From positions 100,421-164,420 of the forward strand of contig NZ_LSOF01000004.1 in the NCBI RefSeq assembly GCF_001592875.1: 64,000 nt of DNA, in the 5' to 3' direction. Position 1 is the stretch's first letter. Every line of letters begins with the position of its first letter. The translations under genes and the position numbers were made by a program. This stretch comes from Pseudomonas sp. BMS12 (lineage in GTDB: Bacteria > Pseudomonadota > Gammaproteobacteria > Pseudomonadales > Pseudomonadaceae). This document shows positions 44,781-53,870 of the stretch, one piece after another. Below the pieces are notes generated by a model. That model searched no databases. It saw only the letters and a list, made by a program, of their open reading frames with translations, and had not been told where the DNA came from.

Positions 44781-45533
44781 GTGACAGCCGTGAGCAAGCA
44801 ACCCGACCGCCTCTTCGCCCAGCCCCTGGATCAGGTGCCGGATTTCGTCTTCAACGAAGACGTGGCCAAGGTCTTTCCGGACATGATCAAGCGTTCGGTG
44901 CCGGGCTATCCGACCATTGTCGAGAACCTCGGCGTGCTGGCCGGACAGTTCGCCCAGCCCAACTCCGTGCTGTACGACCTCGGCTGCTCGCTCGGTGCAG
45001 TGACCCAGGCCCTGCGCCGCCATGTGCGCACCGACGGCTGCCGGGTGATCGCAGTGGACAACTCGCCGGCCATGACCGAGCGCTGCAGCGAATACCTGCA
45101 CGCCCAGGACGCCATGTTTCAGGAGCTGCTGCCGGTCGAGGTGATCGAGGCCGACATCCTCGCCCTGCAGTTCCAACCCGCCTCATTGGTGGCGCTGAAC
45201 TTCACCCTGCAGTTCATCGCGCCGGAACAGCGCCTGGAGCTGCTTGGCCGCATCCGCCAAACGCTGCTGCCCGGCGGCGCACTGATCCTCTCGGAGAAGC
45301 TGCGCTTCGCCGACGACGCCGAGCATGATCTGCTCAACGAACTGCATCTGGCCTTCAAGCGCGCCAATGGCTACAGCGAACTGGAAATCGCCCAGAAGCG
45401 CAGCGCCATCGAGAACGTGATGAAGCCGGACAGCCTGGAGCAGCACCGCGAGCGCCTGCTGGCCGCCGGTTTCAGCAAGGTCGTGCCCTGGTTCCAGTGT
45501 CTCAACTTCGCCTCGCTGATCGCCCTGCCATGA
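44781..45533 (+). CDS. cmoA: Carboxy-S-adenosyl-L-methionine synthase CmoA
   Basis: 250 residues. The SAM-binding fold shows [19 protein letters not shown] and [26 protein letters not shown] is typical of CmoA. It makes carboxy-SAM from SAM and prephenate. The first start is a GTG at 44781; a GTG three codons later (44790) gives MSKQPDRLF and is equally plausible. cmoB follows with an ATGA overlap. Confidence 0.93.
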   Translation: MTAVSKQPDRLFAQPLDQVPDFVFNEDVAKVFPDMIKRSVPGYPTIVENLGVLAGQFAQPNSVLYDLGCSLGAVTQALRRHVRTDGCRVIAVDNSPAMTERCSEYLHAQDAMFQELLPVEVIEADILALQFQPASLVALNFTLQFIAPEQRLELLGRIRQTLLPGGALILSEKLRFADDAEHDLLNELHLAFKRANGYSELEIAQKRSAIENVMKPDSLEQHRERLLAAGFSKVVPWFQCLNFASLIALP

Positions 45534-46501
45534 TCTTTTCCCGCCTAGACCTCGACGCCCTGCAACAGCAACTGGCCGGCAGTCCGCTGCAGGACTGGGC
45601 CGCCGACCTGCCGGGCCAGCTCGACGCCAAGCTGGCGGTCGGCCACGGCGACCTGCAGCGCTGGTTTGCCGCCGTCGAAGCGCTCCCCCCGATGCCACTC
45701 GAACACGCCGAACTGCGCGATGCCCTGCGCCTGGATGGTGACTGCGACGAAGTCACGCGTGCTGCGCTGAAAAGCGCCCTGCAGGGCCTGATTCCCTGGC
45801 GCAAGGGCCCGTTCGACCTGTTCGGCGTGCACATCGACACCGAATGGCGTTCGGACTGGAAGTGGTCACGGGTCGCCCCGCATCTGGAGCTGGCCGGCAA
45901 GCGCATCCTCGATGTCGGCTGCGGCAATGGCTACTACATGTGGCGCATGCTCGGCGCCGGTGCCGATGCGGTGGTCGGCGTCGACCCCAACTGGCTGTTC
46001 CTCAACCAGTTCCTCGCCGTGAAAAACTACCTGCCCGACGCCCAGGCCTGGCACCTACCGCTGGCCCTGGAAGAGCTGCCACCCAGGCTGGAAGGCTTCG
46101 ACACCGTGTTTTCCATGGGCGTGCTCTATCACCGCCGCTCGCCCATCGACCACCTGCTGGAGCTGAAGGACTGCCTGCTCAAGGGCGGCGAACTGGTGCT
46201 GGAAACTCTGGTGGTGGAAGGCGATGCCCAGCAGGTACTGATGCCGGAAGACCGCTACGCGATGATGCGCAACGTCTGGTTCCTGCCCTCGGTGCCGGCG
46301 CTGGAGCTGTGGCTGCGCCGCGCCGGCTTCGTCGACGTGCGCTGCGTGGATGTCTCGGTCACCAGCGTCGAGGAGCAGCGCGCCACCGACTGGATGCGTT
46401 TCCAGTCGCTGCCGGACTTCCTCGACCCGGCCGATCACAGCCGCACCCTCGAAGGCCTGCCCGCACCGAGTCGCGCCGTGCTGCTGGCACGTAAACCCTA
46501 G
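45530..46501 (+). CDS. cmoB: tRNA U34 carboxymethyltransferase CmoB
   Basis: 323 residues, normal for the family. [18 protein letters not shown] is the conserved tRNA/Cx-SAM region, and [18 protein letters not shown] is the SAM motif. It transfers a carboxymethyl group from carboxy-SAM to 5-hydroxyuridine 34, giving cmo5U in several tRNAs and wider wobble decoding. The ATG overlaps the cmoA stop. Confidence 0.94.
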   Translation: MIFSRLDLDALQQQLAGSPLQDWAADLPGQLDAKLAVGHGDLQRWFAAVEALPPMPLEHAELRDALRLDGDCDEVTRAALKSALQGLIPWRKGPFDLFGVHIDTEWRSDWKWSRVAPHLELAGKRILDVGCGNGYYMWRMLGAGADAVVGVDPNWLFLNQFLAVKNYLPDAQAWHLPLALEELPPRLEGFDTVFSMGVLYHRRSPIDHLLELKDCLLKGGELVLETLVVEGDAQQVLMPEDRYAMMRNVWFLPSVPALELWLRRAGFVDVRCVDVSVTSVEEQRATDWMRFQSLPDFLDPADHSRTLEGLPAPSRAVLLARKP

Positions 46502-46561
46502 TCGGATTGGCTGGGTTAGACCGCAGGCCGCAGCCCATCATTCGCCTTGTCCGTACCCGCT

Positions 46562-46597
46562 AGGCTGGGTTTCGCCGCGTTGCGGCCAACCCAGCCT
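46562..46597. repeat. Inverted repeat between cmoB and cvfB
   Basis: AGGCTGGGTT (46562-46571) is perfectly inverted as AACCCAGCCT (46588-46597), enclosing a second small GC-rich hairpin. A partial direct copy (GGCTGGGTTA) lies at 46509-46518. With no T-run it is a repeat that could act as a terminator for the two convergent genes. Confidence 0.55.
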
Positions 46598-46627
46598 CGA
46601 TGCACCGAGATAAGCGGCGCGGCGGCC

Positions 46628-47461
46628 TCAGAGCAGCTCGATGCGATCGTCGTGAATGGCGATCAGGCCCTGCTTGAACAACCCGCCGATGGCCTTCTTG
46701 AAGTTGCCCTTGCTCACGCCGAAAGCTTTGCTGATGGCCTCGGGCGGGCTCTTGTCGGACAGGGCCAGGTTGCCGCCGGCATCGCGCAGGGCCTTGAGGA
46801 TCTGCTCGGACAGCTCGTCGCGGGCCTGCTGGCCGACCGGCTGCAGGCTCAGGCTGATCTTGCCGTCTTCGCGCAGTTCCTTGATGAAGCCTTTTTCCTG
46901 AGAGCCGCCACGCAGGAACTTGAACACCTCGTTCTTGTGGATCAGGCCCCAGTGCTGGCCGTTTATGATGGCCTTGAAGCCCAGGTCGCTCTGCTCCACC
47001 ACCAGCAGGTCGACGGCCTGGCCGACCTGGTAGTTCGGCGGCGTCTTGTCCAGGTGGCGGTCCAGCCGCGCAGTGGCGGTGATGCGTCGGCTGCGGTCGA
47101 GATAGACGTGCACCACGCAGTAGTCGCCGACCTGTAGCGGGCGCTTCTCCTCGGAGTGCGGCATCAGCAGGTCCTTAGGCAGGCCCCAGTCGAAGAACAG
47201 CCCGATGCGGTTGATATCCACCACCTTGAGGCTGGCGAAGCCGCCGACCTGCACCTTGGGCTTCTCGGTGGTGGCGATCAGGCGATCCTCGCTGTCCAGA
47301 TAGACGAACACGTTGAGCCAGTCGCCGACCTCGCAGGGCTCGTCCTTGGGGATGTAGCGCTTGGGCAGGAGAATCTCGCCATCGCTGCCGCCGTCCAGGA
47401 AGAGGCCGAAGTCGGCCACTTTGGCCACCTGCATTGAATTGAAGCGCCCGATCAGAGCCAT
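46628..47461 (-). CDS. cvfB: S1-domain RNA-binding protein CvfB
   Basis: 277 residues. Several OB-fold segments are visible, including VAKVADFGLFLDGGSDGEIL, then VQVGGFASLKVVDINRIGLF and a third S1-like part (GLIHKNEVFKFLRG). A C-terminal winged helix follows (PPEAISKAFGVSKGNFKKAI). CvfB in Staphylococcus affects virulence-gene expression through RNA binding; the role here is unknown. The ATG at 47461 has AAGG about 9-12 nt upstream; a GTG three codons earlier is less likely. Confidence 0.88.
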   Translation of the reverse strand: MALIGRFNSMQVAKVADFGLFLDGGSDGEILLPKRYIPKDEPCEVGDWLNVFVYLDSEDRLIATTEKPKVQVGGFASLKVVDINRIGLFFDWGLPKDLLMPHSEEKRPLQVGDYCVVHVYLDRSRRITATARLDRHLDKTPPNYQVGQAVDLLVVEQSDLGFKAIINGQHWGLIHKNEVFKFLRGGSQEKGFIKELREDGKISLSLQPVGQQARDELSEQILKALRDAGGNLALSDKSPPEAISKAFGVSKGNFKKAIGGLFKQGLIAIHDDRIELL

Positions 47462-47630
47462 GTTCACCACCTTGTCGAAGAGCCCGGCATTCTACCCTCT
47501 GATTGCCGCGCCTGCCGCAGCACTGTGGACGACCGGCAGCTCGGGCGCTGGCATATAGCACGGGCATGTTTCAGAATCATGGCAGTTCTTTCGGCCATTC
47601 AGGCCCCTGCCGTTCCCTCCCGGAGTTCCC

Positions 47631-49832
47631 TTGCGCCCTTCCAGCCCCTGGCTGCCCTACCCCGCCGCATCGCTACTGGCCCTTGGCATGCTATTCCTCG
47701 TGTTGCCGCTGGCCTGCCGTTACTGGCTGGGCTGGTCGAGTTGGCCGGGCTATGTTTCCGACCTGGGCAGCGGCAGCCTGCTCCTACTGCTGTGCTATCG
47801 CCGTCCCTGGCTGGCGGCGCCGCTGAGCGCAATCTGGGCGCTGCTACTGCTGGGCAACGCCGAGCTGGTCAACGCCGTCGGGCGCATGCCGGAGCCCAGC
47901 GACCTGAAATACCTGAGTGACCCGCAGTTCGTCAGCCAGTCCACCCAGGGCGGCGGCATTCGCTATCCGTTGCTGGCCGGCGCGCTGGTCATCGCCGTGC
48001 TGGCCTGCCTGCTCAGCGGCCGACGCCAGGGGCCGGCGCTGCCCCGTGCGCTGTACGCCCTGCCCCTGGCCCTGCTGCTCGGTCATGCCGTCGACCAGTA
48101 TCAGCACCCCAGCGAAGACGACCAGTGGCAGCTGTTCAACCTGCCGCACAAGGCCATGGCCGAGGGCATCAGCCGCGGCCGCCTGGCCCTGGAGGACTGG
48201 TATGCCGGTGACGACTCCGGCCTGCCGCCGGATATCGACGGCCTGAGCAAACTGGACCTCAAGGGCACACCGCTGCTGCCGAACGGCGGCAAGGCGCGCA
48301 ACCTGCTGGTCATCACCCTGGAAGGTATCCCCGGCGCCTATATCGCCGCCAGTCGCCAGGCTCTCGGCAGCCATTACAGCGAAGACCTGATGCCGCGCCT
48401 GAGCCGCTGGGCCGAACGCGGCATGCTCACCCCGGACTATGTACTGCACAGCCACCAGACCATCCGCGGCCTGTACGCCATGCTCTGTGGCGACTACGGC
48501 AAGCTCGACTCGGGCACGCCCAAGGGCGTCGAGTTGCTCAACAGCCAGACCCGCAACCTGCAGTGCCTGCCGCACCTGATGTCGAGCATGGGCTTTCGCA
48601 CCCACTTCCTGCAGGGTGCCGGGCTGCGCTTCATGGCCAAGGACCAGATCATGCCGCACATGGGTTTCCAGCAGACCCACGGGCGCGACTGGTTCAAGAA
48701 CAAGCCTTACCTGGAATTCCCCTGGGGCATGGACGACAAGGCCTACTTCGAGGGTGCGCTGCAGTACGTCAAGCAGCTGCGCCAGGATAAACAGCCATGG
48801 ATGCTGACCCTGCTCACCGTCGGCACCCACCAGCCCTACTCCGCTCCGCCGGAATATCTGGCCCGCTTTCCCACCGCCAAACAGGCTGCCATCGGCTACC
48901 TGGACGATGCCGTGGCCGACTTCCTCGACGCGCTGAACAAGCAAGGCGTGCTCAAGGACACCCTGGTGGTGGTCACCTCGGACGAGTCCCACGGCCTGGA
49001 GAACGTGCGCCTCGCCTCGGCCTGGGGCTTCAACCTGCTGCTGGCTCCCGAGCAGGAGCAGCTGCCGAAGCTCAAGCAAGGGGTCTACGGCCATGTCGAC
49101 CTGACCGCCTCGCTGCTCGACTACTTTGCCCTGCCGCTGCCGGACAACATCGCCGGGCGCTCGCTGCTGCGCGACTACAGCACGCCGCGCGAGATCATCT
49201 CCTACACCAACGGCCTGCTCCGCCAACATGACGGCAAGACGTTCACCGAGTGCAACTTCCAACAGGTTTGCCGACGCTACGCCAGCCGTGGCTTCATCGC
49301 GCCGCAGGCCGAGTACCTGGGTCGGGTCAGCGGGCGCCAGGCACGCCTGGTCGGCCAGCGCGCAGCCCTGCTCGACCAGTCCGTCACCGGCGGCCAGGTT
49401 GGCCAGCGCTACCAGTTCGCCAATCGCGAGCGCATCGAACTGCGCCCCGAGGCCCGCGACGAGTGGGCGGACAACCTGATCGGCGCCCAGTATCTGGAAC
49501 TGCCCAAGGGCACCCGCACCCGCGTGACCCTGAAGATTGATGCCCTGCGCATGGATCGCCAGGGCGCGGCGTTGCGCTTGATCACCAAGGAATATGACCG
49601 CAACACCAGCCTGGCCATCCCGGCGCTGCCGACGCTCAAGCGCGGCGGGAGCGTGGAGTTGAGCTTCGACTTCGACAACCCGCAAACGCGCAAGGCCTTC
49701 TCCTTCCACTTGCTCGGCGAGGGGCATGGCGCCATCCGCATCAGCGATTTCAGCGTGGTCACCGAGCCGCTGCCGCCGGAGCTGCTCGCCGTGCAGGCCG
49801 AGGAAGCCGAGGCCGAAGCCCTGGCGCACTGA
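47631..49832 (+). CDS. LTA synthase-family sulfatase-like membrane protein
   Basis: 733 residues. About four membrane helices occupy the first 170 residues. The alkaline-phosphatase-like domain starts at LLVITLEGIPGAYIAAS, the nucleophile is probably T277 in HSHQTIRGLYAMLCG, and VVVTSDESHGLENVRLA holds the metal site. About 180 extra residues at the C-terminus look beta-rich. In Gram-negatives, such proteins move phospho-alcohol groups onto periplasmic glucans or lipid A. The TTG start has GGAG at a good distance. Confidence 0.87.
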   Translation: MRPSSPWLPYPAASLLALGMLFLVLPLACRYWLGWSSWPGYVSDLGSGSLLLLLCYRRPWLAAPLSAIWALLLLGNAELVNAVGRMPEPSDLKYLSDPQFVSQSTQGGGIRYPLLAGALVIAVLACLLSGRRQGPALPRALYALPLALLLGHAVDQYQHPSEDDQWQLFNLPHKAMAEGISRGRLALEDWYAGDDSGLPPDIDGLSKLDLKGTPLLPNGGKARNLLVITLEGIPGAYIAASRQALGSHYSEDLMPRLSRWAERGMLTPDYVLHSHQTIRGLYAMLCGDYGKLDSGTPKGVELLNSQTRNLQCLPHLMSSMGFRTHFLQGAGLRFMAKDQIMPHMGFQQTHGRDWFKNKPYLEFPWGMDDKAYFEGALQYVKQLRQDKQPWMLTLLTVGTHQPYSAPPEYLARFPTAKQAAIGYLDDAVADFLDALNKQGVLKDTLVVVTSDESHGLENVRLASAWGFNLLLAPEQEQLPKLKQGVYGHVDLTASLLDYFALPLPDNIAGRSLLRDYSTPREIISYTNGLLRQHDGKTFTECNFQQVCRRYASRGFIAPQAEYLGRVSGRQARLVGQRAALLDQSVTGGQVGQRYQFANRERIELRPEARDEWADNLIGAQYLELPKGTRTRVTLKIDALRMDRQGAALRLITKEYDRNTSLAIPALPTLKRGGSVELSFDFDNPQTRKAFSFHLLGEGHGAIRISDFSVVTEPLPPELLAVQAEEAEAEALAH

Positions 49833-49856
49833 TCGCCGCCCATCCTGTCTACGGGG

Positions 49857-50990
49857 CTAGCGGTCGCCAGCCAGCCCCAGGCGCAGCAACTTGCCGTCCG
49901 CCGCATCGGTGAGCAGGTACAGGTAGCCGTCCGGGCCCAGGCGCACGTCACGGATACGCCAGTCGCGATCCTCCAGCAGACGCTCCTCATGTACGACCCG
50001 GTCGCCCTCCAGCTGCAGGCGGATCAGCGCCTGACTGGCCAGGGCACCGATAAACAAGTTGTGCTGCCAGGCCGGAAAACGCTCGGCATCATAGAAGGCC
50101 ATGCCGGAAATGGCCGGCGACTTTTCCCACACGTGATGCGGCGGCTCGGTACCGGCGACCCGTTCGCCCGCGGCCTCGGGTATCGGCAGGAAGCTGTAAT
50201 TGACGCCGTGGGTGGCCAACGGCCAGCCGTAGTTGCGGCCCTTGTCGGGGATATTGATCTCGTCGCCGCCCCGCGGGCCATGCTCGTGCAGCCACAGCCG
50301 GCCGCTCCAGGGATTGAGCGCCAGCCCCTGGGGATTGCGGTGGCCATAGGACCAGATCTCCGCCCGCGCGTCCGCCCGGCCGGTGAAGGGGTTGTCCTCG
50401 GGCACGCTGCCATCGGCCTGCAAGCGCACCAACTTGCCCTGCAGCTTGTTCAGGTCCTGGGCAGTGCTGCGCTGGTTGTTCTCGCCCAGACTGACGAACA
50501 GATAACCCTCGCGATCGAAGGCCAGACGCGAACCGAAGTGGATGCCGCTGGAGAGCTTGGGCTGCTGGCGGAAGATCACGCGGAAGTTCTCCAGCGCCAT
50601 GCCGTCATCGCTCAGGCGCCCATGCCCGACTGCGGTGCCGGCCAGCTCACCGTGGGCATCCGCCTCGGCATAGCTCAGGTAGACCAGGCGATCCGTGGCG
50701 AAACCCGGCGACAGCGCCACGTCCAGCAGGCCACCCTGACCCTTGGCGAACACCGCCGGCACACCGGCCAACGCTGCCCCGAGCCGCCCCTGGGCATCCA
50801 GCAGGCGCAAGCGCCCTGGCCGTTCGGTGATCAGGCTGCCCTGGCCATTCGGCAGAAAGGCCAGGGCCCAGGGATGCTCCAGGCCGCCCACCACCTCGGT
50901 CACATGCAGCTCGCCCAACTCGCTGCGCTCGGCCATGGCTGCCGACACCAGCAACAGACCTGCGATTGCGCTTGCCACTACCCGCTTCAT
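49857..50990 (-). CDS. PQQ-dependent soluble aldose dehydrogenase (YliI-like)
   Basis: 377 residues with a signal peptide (VVASAIAGLLLVSAAMA). The beta-propeller motifs are typical: EHPWALAFLPNGQGSLITER, FAKGQGGLLDVALSPGF, the catalytic HFGSRLAFDREGYLFVSLGE region and YGHRNPQGLALNP with HEHGPRGGDEIN. It would oxidise aldose sugars in the periplasm with PQQ and Ca2+. The ATG at 50990 was chosen because the signal peptide begins there. It overlaps nothing, and the downstream LTA synthase-like gene is convergent. Confidence 0.9.
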   Translation of the reverse strand: MKRVVASAIAGLLLVSAAMAERSELGELHVTEVVGGLEHPWALAFLPNGQGSLITERPGRLRLLDAQGRLGAALAGVPAVFAKGQGGLLDVALSPGFATDRLVYLSYAEADAHGELAGTAVGHGRLSDDGMALENFRVIFRQQPKLSSGIHFGSRLAFDREGYLFVSLGENNQRSTAQDLNKLQGKLVRLQADGSVPEDNPFTGRADARAEIWSYGHRNPQGLALNPWSGRLWLHEHGPRGGDEINIPDKGRNYGWPLATHGVNYSFLPIPEAAGERVAGTEPPHHVWEKSPAISGMAFYDAERFPAWQHNLFIGALASQALIRLQLEGDRVVHEERLLEDRDWRIRDVRLGPDGYLYLLTDAADGKLLRLGLAGDR

Positions 50991-51091
50991 GCTCTGCCCC
51001 CTGATCGCCAGACTTTCCTTGTAGCCCAATCCCGACGCCAGCCCCAGGCCGGGTACAATGCCTTTCATTTCCCGATGTGACACTCGCCACC

Positions 51092-51814
51092 ATGACCGAA
51101 GCCGAACGCCTGTCGAAACGCCTGATCCAGCAAATTGCCTGCTCGCGGCGCGAGGCCGAGCTGTATATCGAGAACGGCTGGGTCACGGTGGATGGCGTGG
51201 TGGTCGAGGAACCGCAGTTCCCGGTGCAGGACCAGCAGATCGCCCTGCTGCCGGGCGCCAAGGCCGAAACCCAGCCGCCGATCACCCTGTTGCTGAACAA
51301 ACCCGCCGGGCTCGGCTGCGGCCTGGGCGCCAACTCCTGCCAGCAACTGCTGGCCCACGCCTATCGCTGGAGCGAAGACGCCAGCGGCATTCGCCCGCTG
51401 CAGCGTCACCTGCGCCGCCTGGAACTGCTCACGCCCCTGGAGACCGACGCCAGCGGCCTGCTGGTGTTCAGCCAGACACCTGGGGTGATCAAGCTGTTCA
51501 AGGACAAGGGCGCGACGCTGGAACAGGAATACCTGGTGGAGGTCGAGGGCACGCTGGATGCCAGCGGCCTCAAGCGCCTGGCCTTCGGTCTCAGCTACAA
51601 GGGCACCACCCTGGCGCCCTGCAAGGTCAGTTGGCAGAGCGAGAACCGCCTGCGCTTCGCCATCAAGGCCGTGCAACCGGGGCAGCTAAGGTACATGTGC
51701 GAGAGCCTTGGCCTGCGGGTGCTGGGCATCCGCCGTCTGCGCTTCGGCCGTACCGGGTTGGCCAAGCTGCCGGTCGGGTACTGGCGCTACCTGGGCGCCG
51801 CCGAGAAGTTCTAA
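51092..51814 (+). CDS. RsuA/RluF-type pseudouridine synthase homologue with altered catalytic site
   Basis: 240 residues. An S4 domain is at the N-terminus (LSKRLIQQIACSRREAELYI), then the synthase fold with ITLLLNKPAGLGCGLG. At the catalytic GRLDxxxxGLL site this protein reads TPLETDASGLL: Glu117 replaces the invariant Asp, and the preceding Gly-Arg are Thr-Pro. The C-terminal motif RRLRFGRTGLAKLPVGYWRYL is family-typical. It may be inactive or act by another geometry. Start 51092 is 9 nt inside the overlap-free gap after the divergent sugar dehydrogenase. Confidence 0.83.
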   Translation: MTEAERLSKRLIQQIACSRREAELYIENGWVTVDGVVVEEPQFPVQDQQIALLPGAKAETQPPITLLLNKPAGLGCGLGANSCQQLLAHAYRWSEDASGIRPLQRHLRRLELLTPLETDASGLLVFSQTPGVIKLFKDKGATLEQEYLVEVEGTLDASGLKRLAFGLSYKGTTLAPCKVSWQSENRLRFAIKAVQPGQLRYMCESLGLRVLGIRRLRFGRTGLAKLPVGYWRYLGAAEKF

Positions 51815-51823
51815 GCGCCTGTT

Positions 51824-52552
51824 TCAGTAGTAATCCGCGTAATGCCGCTCGATCTGCAGGTATTCGCCGCTGGCGCGAATGGCCTGTAGCCCCTGGTCGA
51901 AGCGATCCCGCTGCAGCGGTTGGCGAAAACCCACGCTGTAGGGCGTTGGCGGGAAGAGCATATACAGGGTCAGCGGCTGGCCCGTATCGACCTGGTCCGC
52001 CACCTCGGGGTTGAAGTAGCGCAGGATGCGCGGATCGCCGATCACCACATCGACCCGCCCGCTGTACAGCAGGCGATTACGATTGATCTGCTGGGCTTCC
52101 TCGCGATAGCGCGGGTTGCTTGCGGCCATGGCCTGGAACTCGCTGCCGAGCAGAAAACGCGAACGCTGGAAGCTGCTGACCGAAAAGCGCCCGAGATCGG
52201 CGATGCTGTCAATACGATAACCGCGCGAGGTGAGGGCCACCGCCACGTTGTGGTACTCGATATAGGGGGCCGAATAATGCGCCTCGATCCCGCTGTGCGG
52301 ATTGGTGGTGGCGATGCCATCCAGCTCGCCACGCCGCAGCGCCAGGTGCAGGCGCTCCATCGGCGCATGGCGCACCTCCATCTGGTAGCCCGCTGCCCGC
52401 AGGGCGGCCGCAACGATGTCGAACTCCAGCCCACGATTCTCGCCCTCGAATACATAGGGCGGCTTGTGCGTACCAAAACCGATGCGCAGCGTCTCTGCCA
52501 TGGCGACGGGCGCCAACAGCAAACACAACAGCGGCCAGGCGCGTAGATACAT
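51824..52552 (-). CDS. Periplasmic substrate-binding protein (amino-acid ABC type, SBP_bac_3)
   Basis: 243 residues with a signal peptide (AWPLLCLLLAPVAMAET). The bacterial extracellular solute-binding family 3 pattern is clear: RIGFGTHKPPYVFEGENRGL, EFDIVAAALRAAGYQMEV, RGELDGIATTN and VVIGDPRIL. No permease or ATPase gene is linked, so it may be a stand-alone sensor or shared binding protein. The ATG at 52552 has a GGGAGGA site. Confidence 0.85.
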   Translation of the reverse strand: MYLRAWPLLCLLLAPVAMAETLRIGFGTHKPPYVFEGENRGLEFDIVAAALRAAGYQMEVRHAPMERLHLALRRGELDGIATTNPHSGIEAHYSAPYIEYHNVAVALTSRGYRIDSIADLGRFSVSSFQRSRFLLGSEFQAMAASNPRYREEAQQINRNRLLYSGRVDVVIGDPRILRYFNPEVADQVDTGQPLTLYMLFPPTPYSVGFRQPLQRDRFDQGLQAIRASGEYLQIERHYADYY

Positions 52553-52677
52553 GCCATTCCTCCCGAGCGATGGGCCAAGCATAGGCCGGGGGCCATCACC
52601 AAGGCCAATGCCGCGCGATTCATCCCGCCATGCCGGGCAAGCGCTAGACTCAGCGCCTTACTGCCAGGAGAGCCATC

Positions 52678-53655
52678 ATGTTCAAAGCCGAATACCAACA
52701 GCGCGGCCGGGTGCCGCAGGACGTCATCGCCGCCGTCGAACTGCAGCTGCCAGCGCTGGCCGCCGGCCAGGTGCTGGTCAAGGTACTGGCCGCCCCGATC
52801 AACCCCTCCGACGTACTCACCCTGACTGGCGAATACGGCATGCTGCCGCCGCTGCCGGCCATCGGCGGCAACGAAGGTGTCGGCCGCGTCGAGCAGCTCG
52901 GTGACGGCGTCAAACACCTGAAAGTCGGCCAGACCGTGCTGCTGCCGGTCGGCTGTGGCACCTGGGTGACTCACCTGCATGCGCCCGCCGACAAGCTGAT
53001 CCCGCTGCCCGACGCCGACCCGCAGCAGTTGGCCATGATGACCGTCAACCCGCCCACCGCCTCCTTGCTGCTGAGCCAGTTCGTTGACCTGCAGCCCGGC
53101 GACTGGGTGATCCAGAACGCGGCCAACTCCGGCGTCGGCGGCTATCTGATCCAGCTGGCCAAGCTGCGCGGCTTCAAGACCATCAACGTGGTACGCCGCG
53201 AGTCGGCAGTAGCCGGCGTCAAGGCCGAAGGCGGCGATGTGGTGCTGGTCGACGGCCCCAACCTGCACAAGCAGGTACGCGAGGTCATCGGCGACGCCAA
53301 GCTGATGCTGGGCATCGATGCCGTGGGCGGCGCCGCCACCGACCATCTGGCCGCCTGCCTGAGCGAGGGTGGCACCCTGGTGAACTACGGTCTGATGAGT
53401 GGCGAGCCGTGCCAGGTTTCGGCCAGCTCCTTCGTGTTCCGCGACATCACCCTGCGCGGCTTCTGGCTGGCCAAGTGGTTCCGCAAGGCCAGCCCTGCCG
53501 AGCAGATGAAGGTGTTCGGCGAACTGACCCAGCTGATCGCCAGCGGTAAGCTCAAGGCGCGCATCGCTGCCACCTACAACATCAGCCAGATCAAGGAAGC
53601 CGTCGCCGCAGCCGCCAGCGGCGAGCGCGACGGCAAGATCCTGATCGTGCCCTGA
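52678..53655 (+). CDS. MECR/quinone-reductase-like NAD(P)H oxidoreductase
   Basis: 325 residues of the zinc-free medium-chain dehydrogenase group. VLVKVLAAPINPSDVLTLTG, IGGNEGVGRVEQLGDGV and the Rossmann segment NAANSGVGGYLIQLAKLRGF are present. GGTLVNYGLMSGEPC and FWLAKWFRKAS recall mitochondrial enoyl-thioester reductases (MECR). It probably reduces an activated C=C bond with NADPH. A TAGACT element lies about 30 bp upstream of the start. Confidence 0.87.
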   Translation: MFKAEYQQRGRVPQDVIAAVELQLPALAAGQVLVKVLAAPINPSDVLTLTGEYGMLPPLPAIGGNEGVGRVEQLGDGVKHLKVGQTVLLPVGCGTWVTHLHAPADKLIPLPDADPQQLAMMTVNPPTASLLLSQFVDLQPGDWVIQNAANSGVGGYLIQLAKLRGFKTINVVRRESAVAGVKAEGGDVVLVDGPNLHKQVREVIGDAKLMLGIDAVGGAATDHLAACLSEGGTLVNYGLMSGEPCQVSASSFVFRDITLRGFWLAKWFRKASPAEQMKVFGELTQLIASGKLKARIAATYNISQIKEAVAAAASGERDGKILIVP

Positions 53656-53725
53656 GCCTGGGCGGCACTGCGTTGCAGGCTGCCCCTATCGCGACCAAGG
53701 CCACCGCCCTACTCGCTGCGTTTTT

Positions 53726-53811
53726 GTAGGAACGGCTTTAGCTGCGATTAGCAGGCGACTCGGAGCTGCCCCAATCGCGGCTAAAACGGAGTGCCGCCCA
53801 GCCGCTCCCAC
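53726..53811. repeat. REP-type inverted repeats
   Basis: The gap 53656-53870 holds no gene. GTAGGAACGGCTTTAGCTGC (53726-53745) is inverted relative to AATCGCGGCTAAAAC and GCCGCTCCCAC at 53773-53811. The second copy seems split by about 15 extra bases (CGGAGTGCCGCCCA), suggesting decay or a small insertion. Confidence 0.7.
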
Positions 53812-53843
53812 GGATTCGAGACGAGCGATGCGGCAACATGAAA

Positions 53844-53864
53844 AAGGGGGCCTTGCGGCCCCTT
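53844..53864 (-). terminator. Terminator of the DEAD-box helicase gene
   Basis: On the minus strand, AAGGGGCC pairs with GGCCCCCTT (one bulged base) around a GCAA tetraloop, and TTT follows. It lies 7 nt after the helicase stop codon. Confidence 0.75.
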
Positions 53865-53870
53865 CTGGTT

